The notes beneath the pieces are model-generated. The model ran no database searches, was not told the origin of the DNA, and saw only the letters and a list, made by a program, of their open reading frames with translations. This document shows, piece after piece, positions 8,351 through 16,025 of a DNA stretch of 64,000 nucleotides. A program made the position numbers and the translations under genes. The stretch's first letter is position 1. The number at the start of each line of letters is the position of its first letter. Source of the stretch: Rhodothermales bacterium (lineage in GTDB: Bacteria > Bacteroidota > Rhodothermia > Rhodothermales > VXPQ01); assembly GCA_022825385.1 (NCBI GenBank), contig JAJDWX010000020.1, forward strand, positions 1-64,000, given 5' to 3'.

Positions 8351-8806
8351 CTATAGGTTTCGTTTTAATTCCGCCGCCTCGTCTTCTACGCTTTTCAGCG
8401 AAGCAACGGTTTTATGCAGTTCATGCGCCGCATCCCTTGTTTCCGTGATACCCTCCAGCCACGCATCCTTTGCCGCCAGCAGTTCCCGCATGCTATCTTC
8501 GTCAGGATTATCCCATGCATTGTCGCGTGCGACAAGCAACACCCCAGCCAGCGTTCCTTCACCCGCCCAGTCCTCCGCGCTGGTATCGCACAGTTCGTCA
8601 TAGCGTATATCCAAACGCCGCTGCCTTTGATAGCCCTTGTCTATAGGTAATGGCTTCCACCCTTCTTCCGTTTCCCATTTAACTTTTCCATCCCGTGCGG
8701 CTTCGTTCGCTTTATGCCAGCGCGTTACGGCTTGCTGCACAGCATCATGTGCTTCCGCAACCGCCTGTTTTGTCGAATGGATCGCATCGAATATCTTCTG
8801 GCTCAT
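8351..8806 (-). CDS. Unidentified helical protein, 151 residues
   Basis: A mostly alpha-helical, charged, soluble protein starting MSQKIFDAIHSTKQAVAEAH, with a Trp-containing middle (VKWETEEGWKPLPIDKGYQRQ) and a C-terminal helix ending AELKRNL. There is no signal peptide, membrane segment or known motif. The ATG follows the repeated leader (GAGG) at 8813-8840. It has no obvious sequence similarity to the 158-residue gene downstream, despite the shared leader. Location beside integrase and IS remnants suggests mobile or phage origin; function unknown. Confidence 0.6.
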   Translation of the reverse strand: MSQKIFDAIHSTKQAVAEAHDAVQQAVTRWHKANEAARDGKVKWETEEGWKPLPIDKGYQRQRRLDIRYDELCDTSAEDWAGEGTLAGVLLVARDNAWDNPDEDSMRELLAAKDAWLEGITETRDAAHELHKTVASLKSVEDEAAELKRNL

Positions 8807-8812
8807 GTCACT

Positions 8813-8840
8813 ACCTCGTTCGGTTTCGTGATTGATTAGG
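8813..8840 (-). repeat. Shared gene leader, copy 2
   Basis: Second copy of the leader, AATCACGAAACCGAACGAGG on the minus strand, just before the 151-residue gene. Its far end overlaps the stop codon (8836-8838) of the frameshifted ORF upstream. Compare 8313-8340. Confidence 0.6.
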
Positions 8841-9118
8841 CTTCCGCCGCGTTTATGTATCCGGGCGCATCGGTATCTCCGCCGCCGAATAGCGGCCTGC
8901 CTTGCAGGTTGTTCACCCGGTTAACTCCCATTGCGCAGATCGCATCGTGTACGCCGGGCGCGTGCGTCTTCAGCGCGTGTTCCGCCGCCCGCTTAGCAGG
9001 TTCGCCGAAAGAAACGCATCTCGCGTCGCTGTGTTCTGCGCTTCGGCCAGCCGCTGGACAAAGCCGGTCAGGTTCGCTTCCACGATTACGACCAGTTCAC
9101 TTTTCTTTTCCGTTAAAA
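8836..9118 (-). pseudogene. Unidentified small gene broken by a frameshift
   Basis: Two overlapping minus-strand frames join into one plausible protein. The first contains SELVVIVEANLTGFVQRLAE and reaches DAFLSANLL. The second continues KRAAEHALKTHAPGVHDAIC and ends DAPGYINAAEA-stop at 8836. A single-base indel near 9000 separates them. No clear start codon precedes the first part. It is the upstream member of the run of small genes. The product is unrecognised, and either decay or a sequencing error could explain the break. Confidence 0.45.
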
Positions 9119-9140
9119 GCAAAAAAGCCCCCAGAACCCC

Positions 9141-9284
9141 CTACCCAGCAATGAGCATCAGCAAAATAACCGCCACCACTACAAGGCCAATAAAAAACAG
9201 GCATCCGCCGCTCAGACAGCCCGCGCCTGTGCCTACGCCCTTTACAAAGCTACTTTTTTCTTTGATGACTGGCCGCTGGTCCAT
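9141..9284 (-). CDS. Possible 47-residue membrane protein
   Basis: A short minus-strand frame from ATG 9284 to TAG 9141 encodes MDQRPVIKEKSS, a Gly/Cys-rich turn (GTGAGCLSGGC) and one strongly hydrophobic helix (FFIGLVVVAVILLMLIAG). The charge pattern is that of a single-pass inner-membrane peptide with cytoplasmic N-terminus. No convincing Shine-Dalgarno is seen. A poly-T run on this strand (about 9121-9126) lies just downstream of its stop. Confidence 0.4.
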   Translation of the reverse strand: MDQRPVIKEKSSFVKGVGTGAGCLSGGCLFFIGLVVVAVILLMLIAG

Positions 9285-9368
9285 AGTTCACGGTTTGCGA
9301 AGGCAACCTGTAAATTGCGTAAACGCGCTTGAGATTCATCGGGTATTCCGTCCACTCCGCCCCCCTTC

Positions 9369-9821
9369 CTACTCCACCGTCACCGTAATCTTCTCCGACA
9401 TCACCGGCGCCTCGTGGGGGATGTGATTTTTGTCCCCGAGCAACAGTTGCAGGGTGTAGACGCCCGGCTCCAGCATCAGCGTGGCTTCCGTCTGGCCTTT
9501 CCCGAAATGGATATGGTTTTCGTCGGTGGGGATAGGCATGTTCGCAGGCGGCAATTCCTCCGCATTGACCAGCAGGTGATGATGCCCGGTGTCGGGATAG
9601 TCGATGCCTGCGGGCGCGACGCCCATGCCTTTCAGGCCAAACACGACATGCACTTTGCCGCCCTCGATGGTGGCGCCGTCTTCGGGGCTAACGATATACG
9701 CCGTCGCGCCTTCGGGCGCCGCGGTGCGGGGCATCTCCTGCGCGAAGGTCGTTTGGGCAAGGAATCCGCCGGCGACAAACAGGCCGAGCGCGATGCGGAG
9801 GGGGGAGCGAAGAAACGTCAT
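9369..9821 (-). CDS. DUF4399 exported protein
   Basis: A 150-residue secreted protein. A signal peptide (basic start, hydrophobic core, TTFAQ near residue 28) is followed by a DUF4399-type beta-sandwich: YIVSPEDGATI, VVFGLKGMGVAPAG, the His cluster DTGHHHLLVN, ENHIHFGKGQTEA and MLEPGVYTLQLLLGD. The histidines could bind a metal, but function is not established for the family. It is likely periplasmic. It stands alone, followed on its strand by the region of small ORFs. Confidence 0.85.
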   Translation of the reverse strand: MTFLRSPLRIALGLFVAGGFLAQTTFAQEMPRTAAPEGATAYIVSPEDGATIEGGKVHVVFGLKGMGVAPAGIDYPDTGHHHLLVNAEELPPANMPIPTDENHIHFGKGQTEATLMLEPGVYTLQLLLGDKNHIPHEAPVMSEKITVTVE

Positions 9822-9894
9822 GGTATGCGGGGGTTTCGGTCAGGTATGCCAGAATAGAGACATCATGAAAATATCCGCGCCCGTTTTTGGTTCC

Positions 9895-10029
9895 CTATTT
9901 CTGTTTCCACAGCGCCCCCGGCAAGTCTCCTTCTGCGACAAGGTTTCGGAGCAGTTCGTCGTCGGAAGCCCGGCGCGCGGTCGTGAAACCCTCTTTCTTG
10001 GCCAACCAGAATATTTCTTCCAGTTTCAA
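9895..10029 (-). CDS. Possible 44-residue protein after the aminotransferase
   Basis: A short frame of convincing composition, KLEEIFWLAKKEGFTTARRA through DLPGALWKQK-stop. It is in the same frame as the upstream aminotransferase and open all the way from that gene's TGA. The best start is TTG at 10029; no ATG exists. It could be a small separate protein, or a C-terminal extension cut off by the stop codon. Function unknown. Confidence 0.4.
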   Translation of the reverse strand: MKLEEIFWLAKKEGFTTARRASDDELLRNLVAEGDLPGALWKQK

Positions 10030-10068
10030 TCCATTCAGGAAGTTAAGCCAACGCCTACGCCGGCGCCC

Positions 10069-10971
10069 TCATCCCACCACCGCCACCCCGCTACGCGCCG
10101 TCTCCTCCCGGTACAGACCGGCCAGGCGCTGCGTCACCGGGCCTATGCGCCCGTCCCCGATCCTGCGCCCGTCCAGGCGCGTCACGCCCGCCAGTTCGCC
10201 CATCGTGCCGGTGCAGAACATTTCGTCTGCGGCGTACGCCTCCGCGAGCGACAGATTCCGAACCTCCGAGGGAATGCCGTGCGCCGCGCACAGGTCCAGC
10301 ACTGCCTGGCGCGTAATCCCTTCCGGGCACGCATGGGTATGTCCCGTCAGCACCGTCCCGTTCTTCGCCAGAAAGACGTGCGTGGCGTTCGTTTCGGCGA
10401 TGAACCCGCTGCGGTCCAGCATCAGCGCATCGTCCGCCCCCGCCGCATTCGCCTCCGCCTTCGCCAGAATGGACTGGAGCAGGTTCCCGTGATGAATTTT
10501 CGGGTCCAGGCAATCGGGCGGAAACCGCCGGACCGAACTGGTGACGAGCGACAGCCCGTCGGTCGGGTACACCGGCGCCTTGTATTCGGCCAGCACGATC
10601 AGGGTCGGGCCGCCCTGGTTCAGGCGCGGGTCCATGCCCGACGTGATTTTCACCCCCCGCGTCAGCGACAGGCGGATGTGTACGCCGTCCCGCATCCCGT
10701 TCGCCTCCAGCGTCCGCCGCACGGCTTCGATCATCTCTTCGCGCGAAGGAATCCCGGCGAACGCCAGCGCTTGCGCCGACGCTTTCAGCCGGTCCAGATG
10801 TTCTGTGAGGCGAAAAATGCGTCCCTCGTACAGCCGCAGTCCTTCCCATACGAAATCTCCGCCCTGCACCGCGCTGTCGAAGGGGCTGATTCCCGCCTTG
10901 TCCCGGTGAATCAGTTCGCCGTTGATATTGATCAGGATGTTCCGGTTGCGCTCGTCGAAAGTCTGGAGCAT
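10069..10971 (-). CDS. Class IV PLP aminotransferase (BCAT/DAAT type)
   Basis: A 300-residue fold-type IV aminotransferase. The N-terminus ININGELIHRDKAGISPFDS, then GGDFVWEGLRLYEGRIFRL, match branched-chain or D-amino acid transaminases. The PLP lysine is in DPKIHHGNLLQ and the conserved Glu in GFIAETNATHVF; the C-terminus carries GTMGELAGVTRLDGR. The ATG at 10971 lies one base after the stop of the sulfotransferase-like gene, implying translational coupling. Donor and acceptor specificity (branched-chain versus D-amino acid or another substrate) cannot be settled from sequence. Confidence 0.85.
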   Translation of the reverse strand: MLQTFDERNRNILININGELIHRDKAGISPFDSAVQGGDFVWEGLRLYEGRIFRLTEHLDRLKASAQALAFAGIPSREEMIEAVRRTLEANGMRDGVHIRLSLTRGVKITSGMDPRLNQGGPTLIVLAEYKAPVYPTDGLSLVTSSVRRFPPDCLDPKIHHGNLLQSILAKAEANAAGADDALMLDRSGFIAETNATHVFLAKNGTVLTGHTHACPEGITRQAVLDLCAAHGIPSEVRNLSLAEAYAADEMFCTGTMGELAGVTRLDGRRIGDGRIGPVTQRLAGLYREETARSGVAVVG

Positions 10972-10972
10972 G

Positions 10973-11800
10973 TCAGGCCGTAATTCGGTTGCGGTATAAC
11001 GTTTCGTAGAGCGGGCGGCAGGTTTCGACCAGCCCGCGCAGCGACGCGGGAACGTCTCGCTTCGCCGGGGCGGGACGTCGAAAACCCGTCGAGGTAGCGA
11101 CCTGGTCGTACCAGTGCGGAGCCCAGACGCCGTCTTCGGGCCGCAAGCCGGGTTCCCAGGAGAGCATGGCCTCCGTCCAGGGCACGCCAAGGGCCGCGCA
11201 CAGCTTTTCGAGTACGCCCGCCGGGTTCTCCAGCACGTCCCGCGCGTCCACGACCGGCGCCGGGCGGCCTGTCTGCTGCGCGATGCGCCGGTACAGGGCG
11301 CACTGGTTCGGCAGCCCGGTGTCGTACGGCTCGGGATTTTCTGTGATGCGCGCCAGCGACGCCGCCATTTCCGCCGGATCGCGAATCAGGAAGGCGTGCC
11401 GCAGCCGGTCCAGCCAGGGCCCCTCCATTTCCGGGAAAAGATGGTGCGCCATATGCTTCTGGTAGCGGATATATTTCCGAACGGGCGCGTCCCGATTTCC
11501 CGTCTCGTCGCTGCCGCCGGTTTCGCGGGAATGCGTCCCCTGGAGGCCGCCGGTCTCGCGGTCCGTTTCCTCCGTCAACTGCGCCGCTACCTTGCGCCAG
11601 TCCGTCTCCCCCTGCGCAATGATTTCGTCGCGTCCGGGGTGCGGGGCGCCGGTTTTCAGCAAATAATGCGCGTAGAACGGCTCGTCCGTCACGACCGTAT
11701 CGCCCCGGGCTTGCCAGGACCGCATCAGGGCCGTGGAAATGTTGCGCGGCCCCGACCACATGGCGATGCGGACGACAGGATGTTCAGGCGAACCATGCAA
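10973..11800 (-). CDS. Sulfotransferase-like P-loop protein
   Basis: About 275 residues, with the MWSGPRNISTALMRSW motif, a P-loop variant of the sulfotransferase superfamily that would bind PAPS, then DTVVTDEPFYAHYL and IRDPAEMAASL. The same domain is fused to a class IV aminotransferase in some plant proteins annotated BCAT-like; here the two are adjacent and nearly overlapping. The TTG at 11800, four bases before the preceding stop, is the longest start; the ATG at 11761, directly before WSGPRN, is the alternative. No good Shine-Dalgarno supports either. The sulfo-acceptor is unknown. Confidence 0.7.
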   Translation of the reverse strand: MHGSPEHPVVRIAMWSGPRNISTALMRSWQARGDTVVTDEPFYAHYLLKTGAPHPGRDEIIAQGETDWRKVAAQLTEETDRETGGLQGTHSRETGGSDETGNRDAPVRKYIRYQKHMAHHLFPEMEGPWLDRLRHAFLIRDPAEMAASLARITENPEPYDTGLPNQCALYRRIAQQTGRPAPVVDARDVLENPAGVLEKLCAALGVPWTEAMLSWEPGLRPEDGVWAPHWYDQVATSTGFRRPAPAKRDVPASLRGLVETCRPLYETLYRNRITA

Positions 11801-11804
11801 GGCG

Positions 11805-13019
11805 TTACTTGACCATGACCTGGGTTATTTCTCCCGTTTCCCTGTTTTTCAGGATGCGGCGTCTGGAGCCGTCGGGCAATACTTCTTCCTTGATGATCAC
11901 CTGCCCGTCCGCCTCGCGCGCGACGGGCGCCACCCTCGGATGCGGTTTTTCCGCCCGCCAGTCGTCCAGTTCCACGGGTTCCCACCGCCTGGATTTCGCG
12001 GATTTGTAGCAGGCGTCGAGGACCGCGTTCACGACATACCCGTCGTAGAACGTTTCCATTGGCTCCCGGCCTGCCTCCGCCGCCTCGAACATGTCCTCGA
12101 ACATGTCCGTATAGCCGAGCGCCTTCGGCTCGTCGCCTACCGGGAACAGCCATCCGCTGGGCGTTTCCACTTTCTCGGCCACGTAACTGCCGGTTTCTCC
12201 CGAGGTGAACATCTCGAATCCCGTGCGCAGCCAGTGGTTGAGCCAGATCGTGCCCTCCGTGCCGGCCACCTCGTCGCGCAGGTCCATGCCGCCCCGGAAC
12301 GCCCAGCTCACCTCGATTTGCCCGACCGCCCCGCTTTCGAACCGGATGAGCGCCACGCCGTGGTCTTCCGCCTCGACGGGATGGACCAGCGTGTCGGCCC
12401 AGCACATGACCTCTACCGGGCGGTTGTTCTTGCCCACGAAATTCCGGACGATTTCGATGGTGTGGCATCCCATGTCGATCAGCGCGCCGCCCCCGGCCTG
12501 TTCGATATCCCAAAACCAGGCGCTGTGCGGCCCCGGATGCGTTTCGCGGGAGCGCACCCACAAAATATCTCCCAGCGCCCCTTCCCGTACGCTTCGAATG
12601 GCCTTGAGCGTCTTGGGCGTATATACGAGGTCTTCGAGATAGCCGTGAAACACCCCGGCTTGCTCCGCCATGTCCAGCATGCGCCTGGCTTCGGCGGCGG
12701 TCCGCCCCAGCGGCTTGGTGCACAGGACGCCTTTGCCCGCTTCCGCCGCAAGGCGCACGCATTCCTCGTGGAGATGGTTGGGCAAGCCAATGATTACCAT
12801 GTCCGTATCGGGATGGCGGACGGCGGTTTCCAGGTCGCCCGTATGGTGGGCTATGTCCCATTCTCCGGCGAAGGTTTTCGCCCGTTCCGCGCTGCGCGAA
12901 AACACGCTGCGGATGCGGTCCCGTCCCCGGGAGCCGTTGACGGCCAGCGCATAGAACATGCCGATGAGGCCCGTTCCGAGGAGGGTGATGGAGGAGCCTT
13001 TTTGCGTAGCGCTGTTCAT
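11805..13019 (-). CDS. Gfo/Idh/MocA family oxidoreductase
   Basis: A 404-residue NAD(P)-dependent sugar or inositol-type dehydrogenase. The Rossmann start [33 protein letters not shown] and the catalytic-lysine motif [12 protein letters not shown] are typical, and [14 protein letters not shown] is part of the substrate site in the C-terminal alpha/beta domain. It leads the minus-strand operon with the sulfotransferase-like protein and the aminotransferase. Together they suggest modification of an amino-sugar or related small molecule, which is inference. The substrate is unknown. Confidence 0.85.
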   Translation of the reverse strand: MNSATQKGSSITLLGTGLIGMFYALAVNGSRGRDRIRSVFSRSAERAKTFAGEWDIAHHTGDLETAVRHPDTDMVIIGLPNHLHEECVRLAAEAGKGVLCTKPLGRTAAEARRMLDMAEQAGVFHGYLEDLVYTPKTLKAIRSVREGALGDILWVRSRETHPGPHSAWFWDIEQAGGGALIDMGCHTIEIVRNFVGKNNRPVEVMCWADTLVHPVEAEDHGVALIRFESGAVGQIEVSWAFRGGMDLRDEVAGTEGTIWLNHWLRTGFEMFTSGETGSYVAEKVETPSGWLFPVGDEPKALGYTDMFEDMFEAAEAGREPMETFYDGYVVNAVLDACYKSAKSRRWEPVELDDWRAEKPHPRVAPVAREADGQVIIKEEVLPDGSRRRILKNRETGEITQVMVK

Positions 13020-13056
13020 GAGCGTCGAAGGGTTGGGAGCGGGGTGGGCGGCGTCG

Positions 13057-13281
13057 CTATGGCGTTTTTCCGAACGGCGCCGCCGCGTTTTCGTTGTTTT
13101 TCAGATGTTCGTACAGGGCTTGCTGGCATGCAAGCAATTGTTTGCTGATCCTGATTTGCTCGTCCAGCCGCTTCTTTACGCCGAACACAGCGAACGGAAG
13201 CAAGGCCCACAAGATAGCCAGCAAAGGAAGAAGGAGAAAAATGATTTTGAACGCGGCGAAATCGGGAAACAGGTCAGGCAT
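13057..13281 (-). CDS. Small membrane protein with C-terminal helix
   Basis: A 74-residue protein: [12 protein letters not shown], a hydrophobic segment ([23 protein letters not shown]), then a basic/polar helical tail ([25 protein letters not shown]). It looks like a single-pass membrane protein with a cytoplasmic coiled coil. It ends 37 bases before the oxidoreductase start. The ribosome binding site is poor. Similar short proteins are common in Bacteroidota, mostly uncharacterised. Confidence 0.55.
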   Translation of the reverse strand: MPDLFPDFAAFKIIFLLLPLLAILWALLPFAVFGVKKRLDEQIRISKQLLACQQALYEHLKNNENAAAPFGKTP

Positions 13282-13482
13282 GGCGGATAGCGTTTCGTTA
13301 GCGGTGCGGCGGACTGCCAATCTACCCATGCCGCCGCTTGCGCGCAACGCGCCCGCGCCCAAAAAATCCTGCGCCCGCGCGCCAAAATTACGCTATTGCG
13401 CAGCCTTGGCTCTTGCGGGCTTGCTCCGCGCATCCTTATTTTCGATACGTTTTCACAATGGCGTCCGCCACGCGGATTCGCC

Positions 13483-14808
13483 ATGCCTTGGTCTTTTCGT
13501 TTTCCAGATCGTTCCGTGCCTGTTCATAGCAAGCAAACCGTAGCCGAACTACGCGCCGACGTGCTGGTGGTGGGCAGCGGCTCCGCCGGGGCCTGTGCCG
13601 CCATCGCCGCCGCCAAGGCGGGCGCCGACACGCTGCTCGTGGAGCGATACGGCTTTATGGGCGGCGTCAGCACCCAGGTGCTGGATACGTTCTACGGATT
13701 CTACACGCCGGGCAGCGCGCCCCGAAAGGTTGTGGGCGGCGTGCCGGACCTCGTCGTGGACGCCCTGAAAGCGCGGGGCGCCATGCTGCTTCGTCCCAAC
13801 ACGTACGGGGCGGGGCAGGGCGTGACGTACGACCCCGAAACGCTCAAGGTCGTTTGGGAATCGCTTGCGCTCGAGGCCGGGGCGCGCCTCTTGTTTCACG
13901 CCTTTGTGATGGATGCGCTCATGGACGGGGAGCGCCTGACGGGCGTGGTGGCGGCCACCAAGCGCGGCTGGTTCAGAATCCATGCGGATTGCATCGTGGA
14001 CGCGACCGGAGACGCGGACGTGGCCGCCTGGTCCGGCGCGCCGTACGAAGGCCCCGGCGAAAGCCCCGTGCAATCCCTCACCACCACCTTCCGCATGACC
14101 GGGGTGGACGACGCCCGCGCCCGGGCCGTCGGCAAGGAGCAGCTGCACGCCCTCATGGCGCAGGCCGCCGAAACGGGCCGATACGCCTTGCCTCGCCGCG
14201 AGGGAAGCATTCACGTCACCCCGTATCCCGGCGTGATGGCCACGAACATGACCCGCGTGGGCGAGGTGGACGCCACCGACCCCGAACAATTGACCCGCGC
14301 CGAAATAGCAGGCCGCCGGCAGGCCATGGAGTACGCCCGGTTTCTGCGAGATTTCGTGCCGGGGTACGAACGCGCCTTCCTGACCGACCTGAGCAACCAG
14401 ATCGGCGTTCGGGAAAGCCGCCGCATCCGGGGCGCGTACCGCTTGACCAGGGAGGACGTGCTCTCGGCCCGCAAGTTCGACGACGCCATTGCGCAATGCG
14501 GGGCGCCTATCGAGGATCACCATGCGGGGCGCGACACGCGGTGGGAATATCTCCCGGACGGCGCGGCCTATGACATACCGTATCGTTGCCTGTTGCCGCA
14601 GCGCGTGGAGGGGTTGCTTGTGGCCGGTCGGTGCTTGTCCGCGGAGCGCGACGCCCATGCTTCCGTGCGCAGCATGGGGCAATGCATGGCCATGGGGCAA
14701 GCGGCGGGCGTGGCGGCGGCGCTGTCCTGCAAGGAGGAGACGCTGCCCCATGCCTTGTCGCCGGATGCGTTGCGGGATCGGCTCGCCGCGATGGGGGCCA
14801 TAGTATAA
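13483..14808 (+). CDS. FAD-dependent oxidoreductase (FAD_oxidored type)
   Basis: A 441-residue flavoprotein. The dinucleotide-binding motif VLVVGSGSAGACAAIAAAKAG is followed by LLVERYGFMGGVST, and the C-terminal FAD contact is GLLVAGRCLSAERDAHASVR. Motifs such as CIVDATGDADVA place it in the FAD_oxidored (PF12831-like) group of cytosolic dehydrogenases of unknown substrate. The start at ATG 13483 leaves a short extension before the Rossmann fold. It ends 13 bases before the phosphotriesterase-like gene, so the two probably form a catabolic operon. Confidence 0.85.
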   Translation: MPWSFRFPDRSVPVHSKQTVAELRADVLVVGSGSAGACAAIAAAKAGADTLLVERYGFMGGVSTQVLDTFYGFYTPGSAPRKVVGGVPDLVVDALKARGAMLLRPNTYGAGQGVTYDPETLKVVWESLALEAGARLLFHAFVMDALMDGERLTGVVAATKRGWFRIHADCIVDATGDADVAAWSGAPYEGPGESPVQSLTTTFRMTGVDDARARAVGKEQLHALMAQAAETGRYALPRREGSIHVTPYPGVMATNMTRVGEVDATDPEQLTRAEIAGRRQAMEYARFLRDFVPGYERAFLTDLSNQIGVRESRRIRGAYRLTREDVLSARKFDDAIAQCGAPIEDHHAGRDTRWEYLPDGAAYDIPYRCLLPQRVEGLLVAGRCLSAERDAHASVRSMGQCMAMGQAAGVAAALSCKEETLPHALSPDALRDRLAAMGAIV

Positions 14809-14821
14809 TCGCCGCGCCGCC

Positions 14822-15766
14822 ATGTCCATGATTCAAACGGTTCGGGGGCCTGTTGCAGCCGCGCGTCTGGGCATTTGCTACGGACACGAGCATTTGCTGT
14901 GCGCCCCGCCCGATCCGTCTCCCGAAAAAATGGATTTCGTGCTGGACGACGAAGAGGCGGCGGTCCTGGAAATGCAGGGTTTTCGCGCGGCGGGCGGGGT
15001 GTCCGTCGTGGAAATGAGCACCCCGGATTACGGGCGGGACGCCAGGGGGCTGCGCCGCATTTCCGAGCGGACCGGCGTACATATCGTGTGCGCTACGGGG
15101 TACAACAAGGACCCGTTTTCGGCGCCTTTTGTCGAGGGCGCGTCCGTAAACGACCTTGCGGCGCGTTTCGAACGGGAGATTGTCGAGGGCATCGACGGGA
15201 CCAGCATTCGCGCAGGCCTGGTCAAGGTCGCCTCCACGCTCGACGAAATCAGTCCGTTGGCGGAAAAAGTGTTTTGCGCCGCGGCCGCCGCGCATCGCAA
15301 GACCGGCGCGCCCATTTCGACGCATACGGAGGCCGGAACCATGGCGCTTGAACAGGTTCGCCTGCTGGCGTCCCTCGGAGTCGATCCGGGCCGGGTCGTG
15401 ATCGGGCATATGGACCGCAAGCTGGACGCATCGTACCATCTCGAAGTGGCTTCCACCGGCGCTTTTCTGGGATACGATCAGATCGGCAAGGCGAAGTACT
15501 ACCCGGATCGGCTCCGGGCCGAGGCCATTGCCCGCCTTGCGGACGCCGGGTACGGCAAGCAAATACTCCTGGGGAGCGATTTGGCGCGGCGTTCCTACTG
15601 GCCCGCCTGGGGACATGCGGAAGGCCCCGGTTTTGCCTGCATTCTGAAGGAATTCGTTCCCCGCTTGCGGGAACTGGGCCTGCCCGCCGCCGCGATCGAC
15701 GACCTGCTCGTCGGCAACCCGGCCCGGGCGTTCGCCTTTGCAACGCCTCCGGCGAATGCGGCGTAG
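14822..15766 (+). CDS. Phosphotriesterase-family lactonase/hydrolase
   Basis: A 314-residue TIM-barrel amidohydrolase of the PTE/PHP family. Expected binuclear metal ligands are visible: the HxH pair in CYGHEHLL, the carbamylated lysine candidate in AGLVKVAST, His in STHTEAGT, His in IGHMDRK and Asp in LLGSDLARR. This family includes lactonases and a few phosphotriesterases. Being coupled to an FAD oxidoreductase, a lactonase step in sugar-acid catabolism is more likely than organophosphate hydrolysis. No signal peptide, so probably cytoplasmic. A 259-base gap with no clear feature follows. Confidence 0.85.
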   Translation: MSMIQTVRGPVAAARLGICYGHEHLLCAPPDPSPEKMDFVLDDEEAAVLEMQGFRAAGGVSVVEMSTPDYGRDARGLRRISERTGVHIVCATGYNKDPFSAPFVEGASVNDLAARFEREIVEGIDGTSIRAGLVKVASTLDEISPLAEKVFCAAAAAHRKTGAPISTHTEAGTMALEQVRLLASLGVDPGRVVIGHMDRKLDASYHLEVASTGAFLGYDQIGKAKYYPDRLRAEAIARLADAGYGKQILLGSDLARRSYWPAWGHAEGPGFACILKEFVPRLRELGLPAAAIDDLLVGNPARAFAFATPPANAA

Positions 15767-16025
15767 CGGCGCAACAAATTTTTCGCCCGCCGAAGCGATC
15801 CCATACGGGCTTTGCGCGTTTATCCTTCTATATGGCAATAGTATTCTCCCTGTTCTGCCGCGCCCGCCCGGATTTATCGCCTCATATTCCTATGAACCCG
15901 CCGCCGTTCGCGTTTTTTCGCCCCTTGCTTTCGTATGCTTCTGTAAGGATACTGCCGCGTATACGTCCGGCCTGCACAGCCACCTCTTAACGCCCCCGGA
16001 TTTCTAACCTGACCACCCGGCAGCC

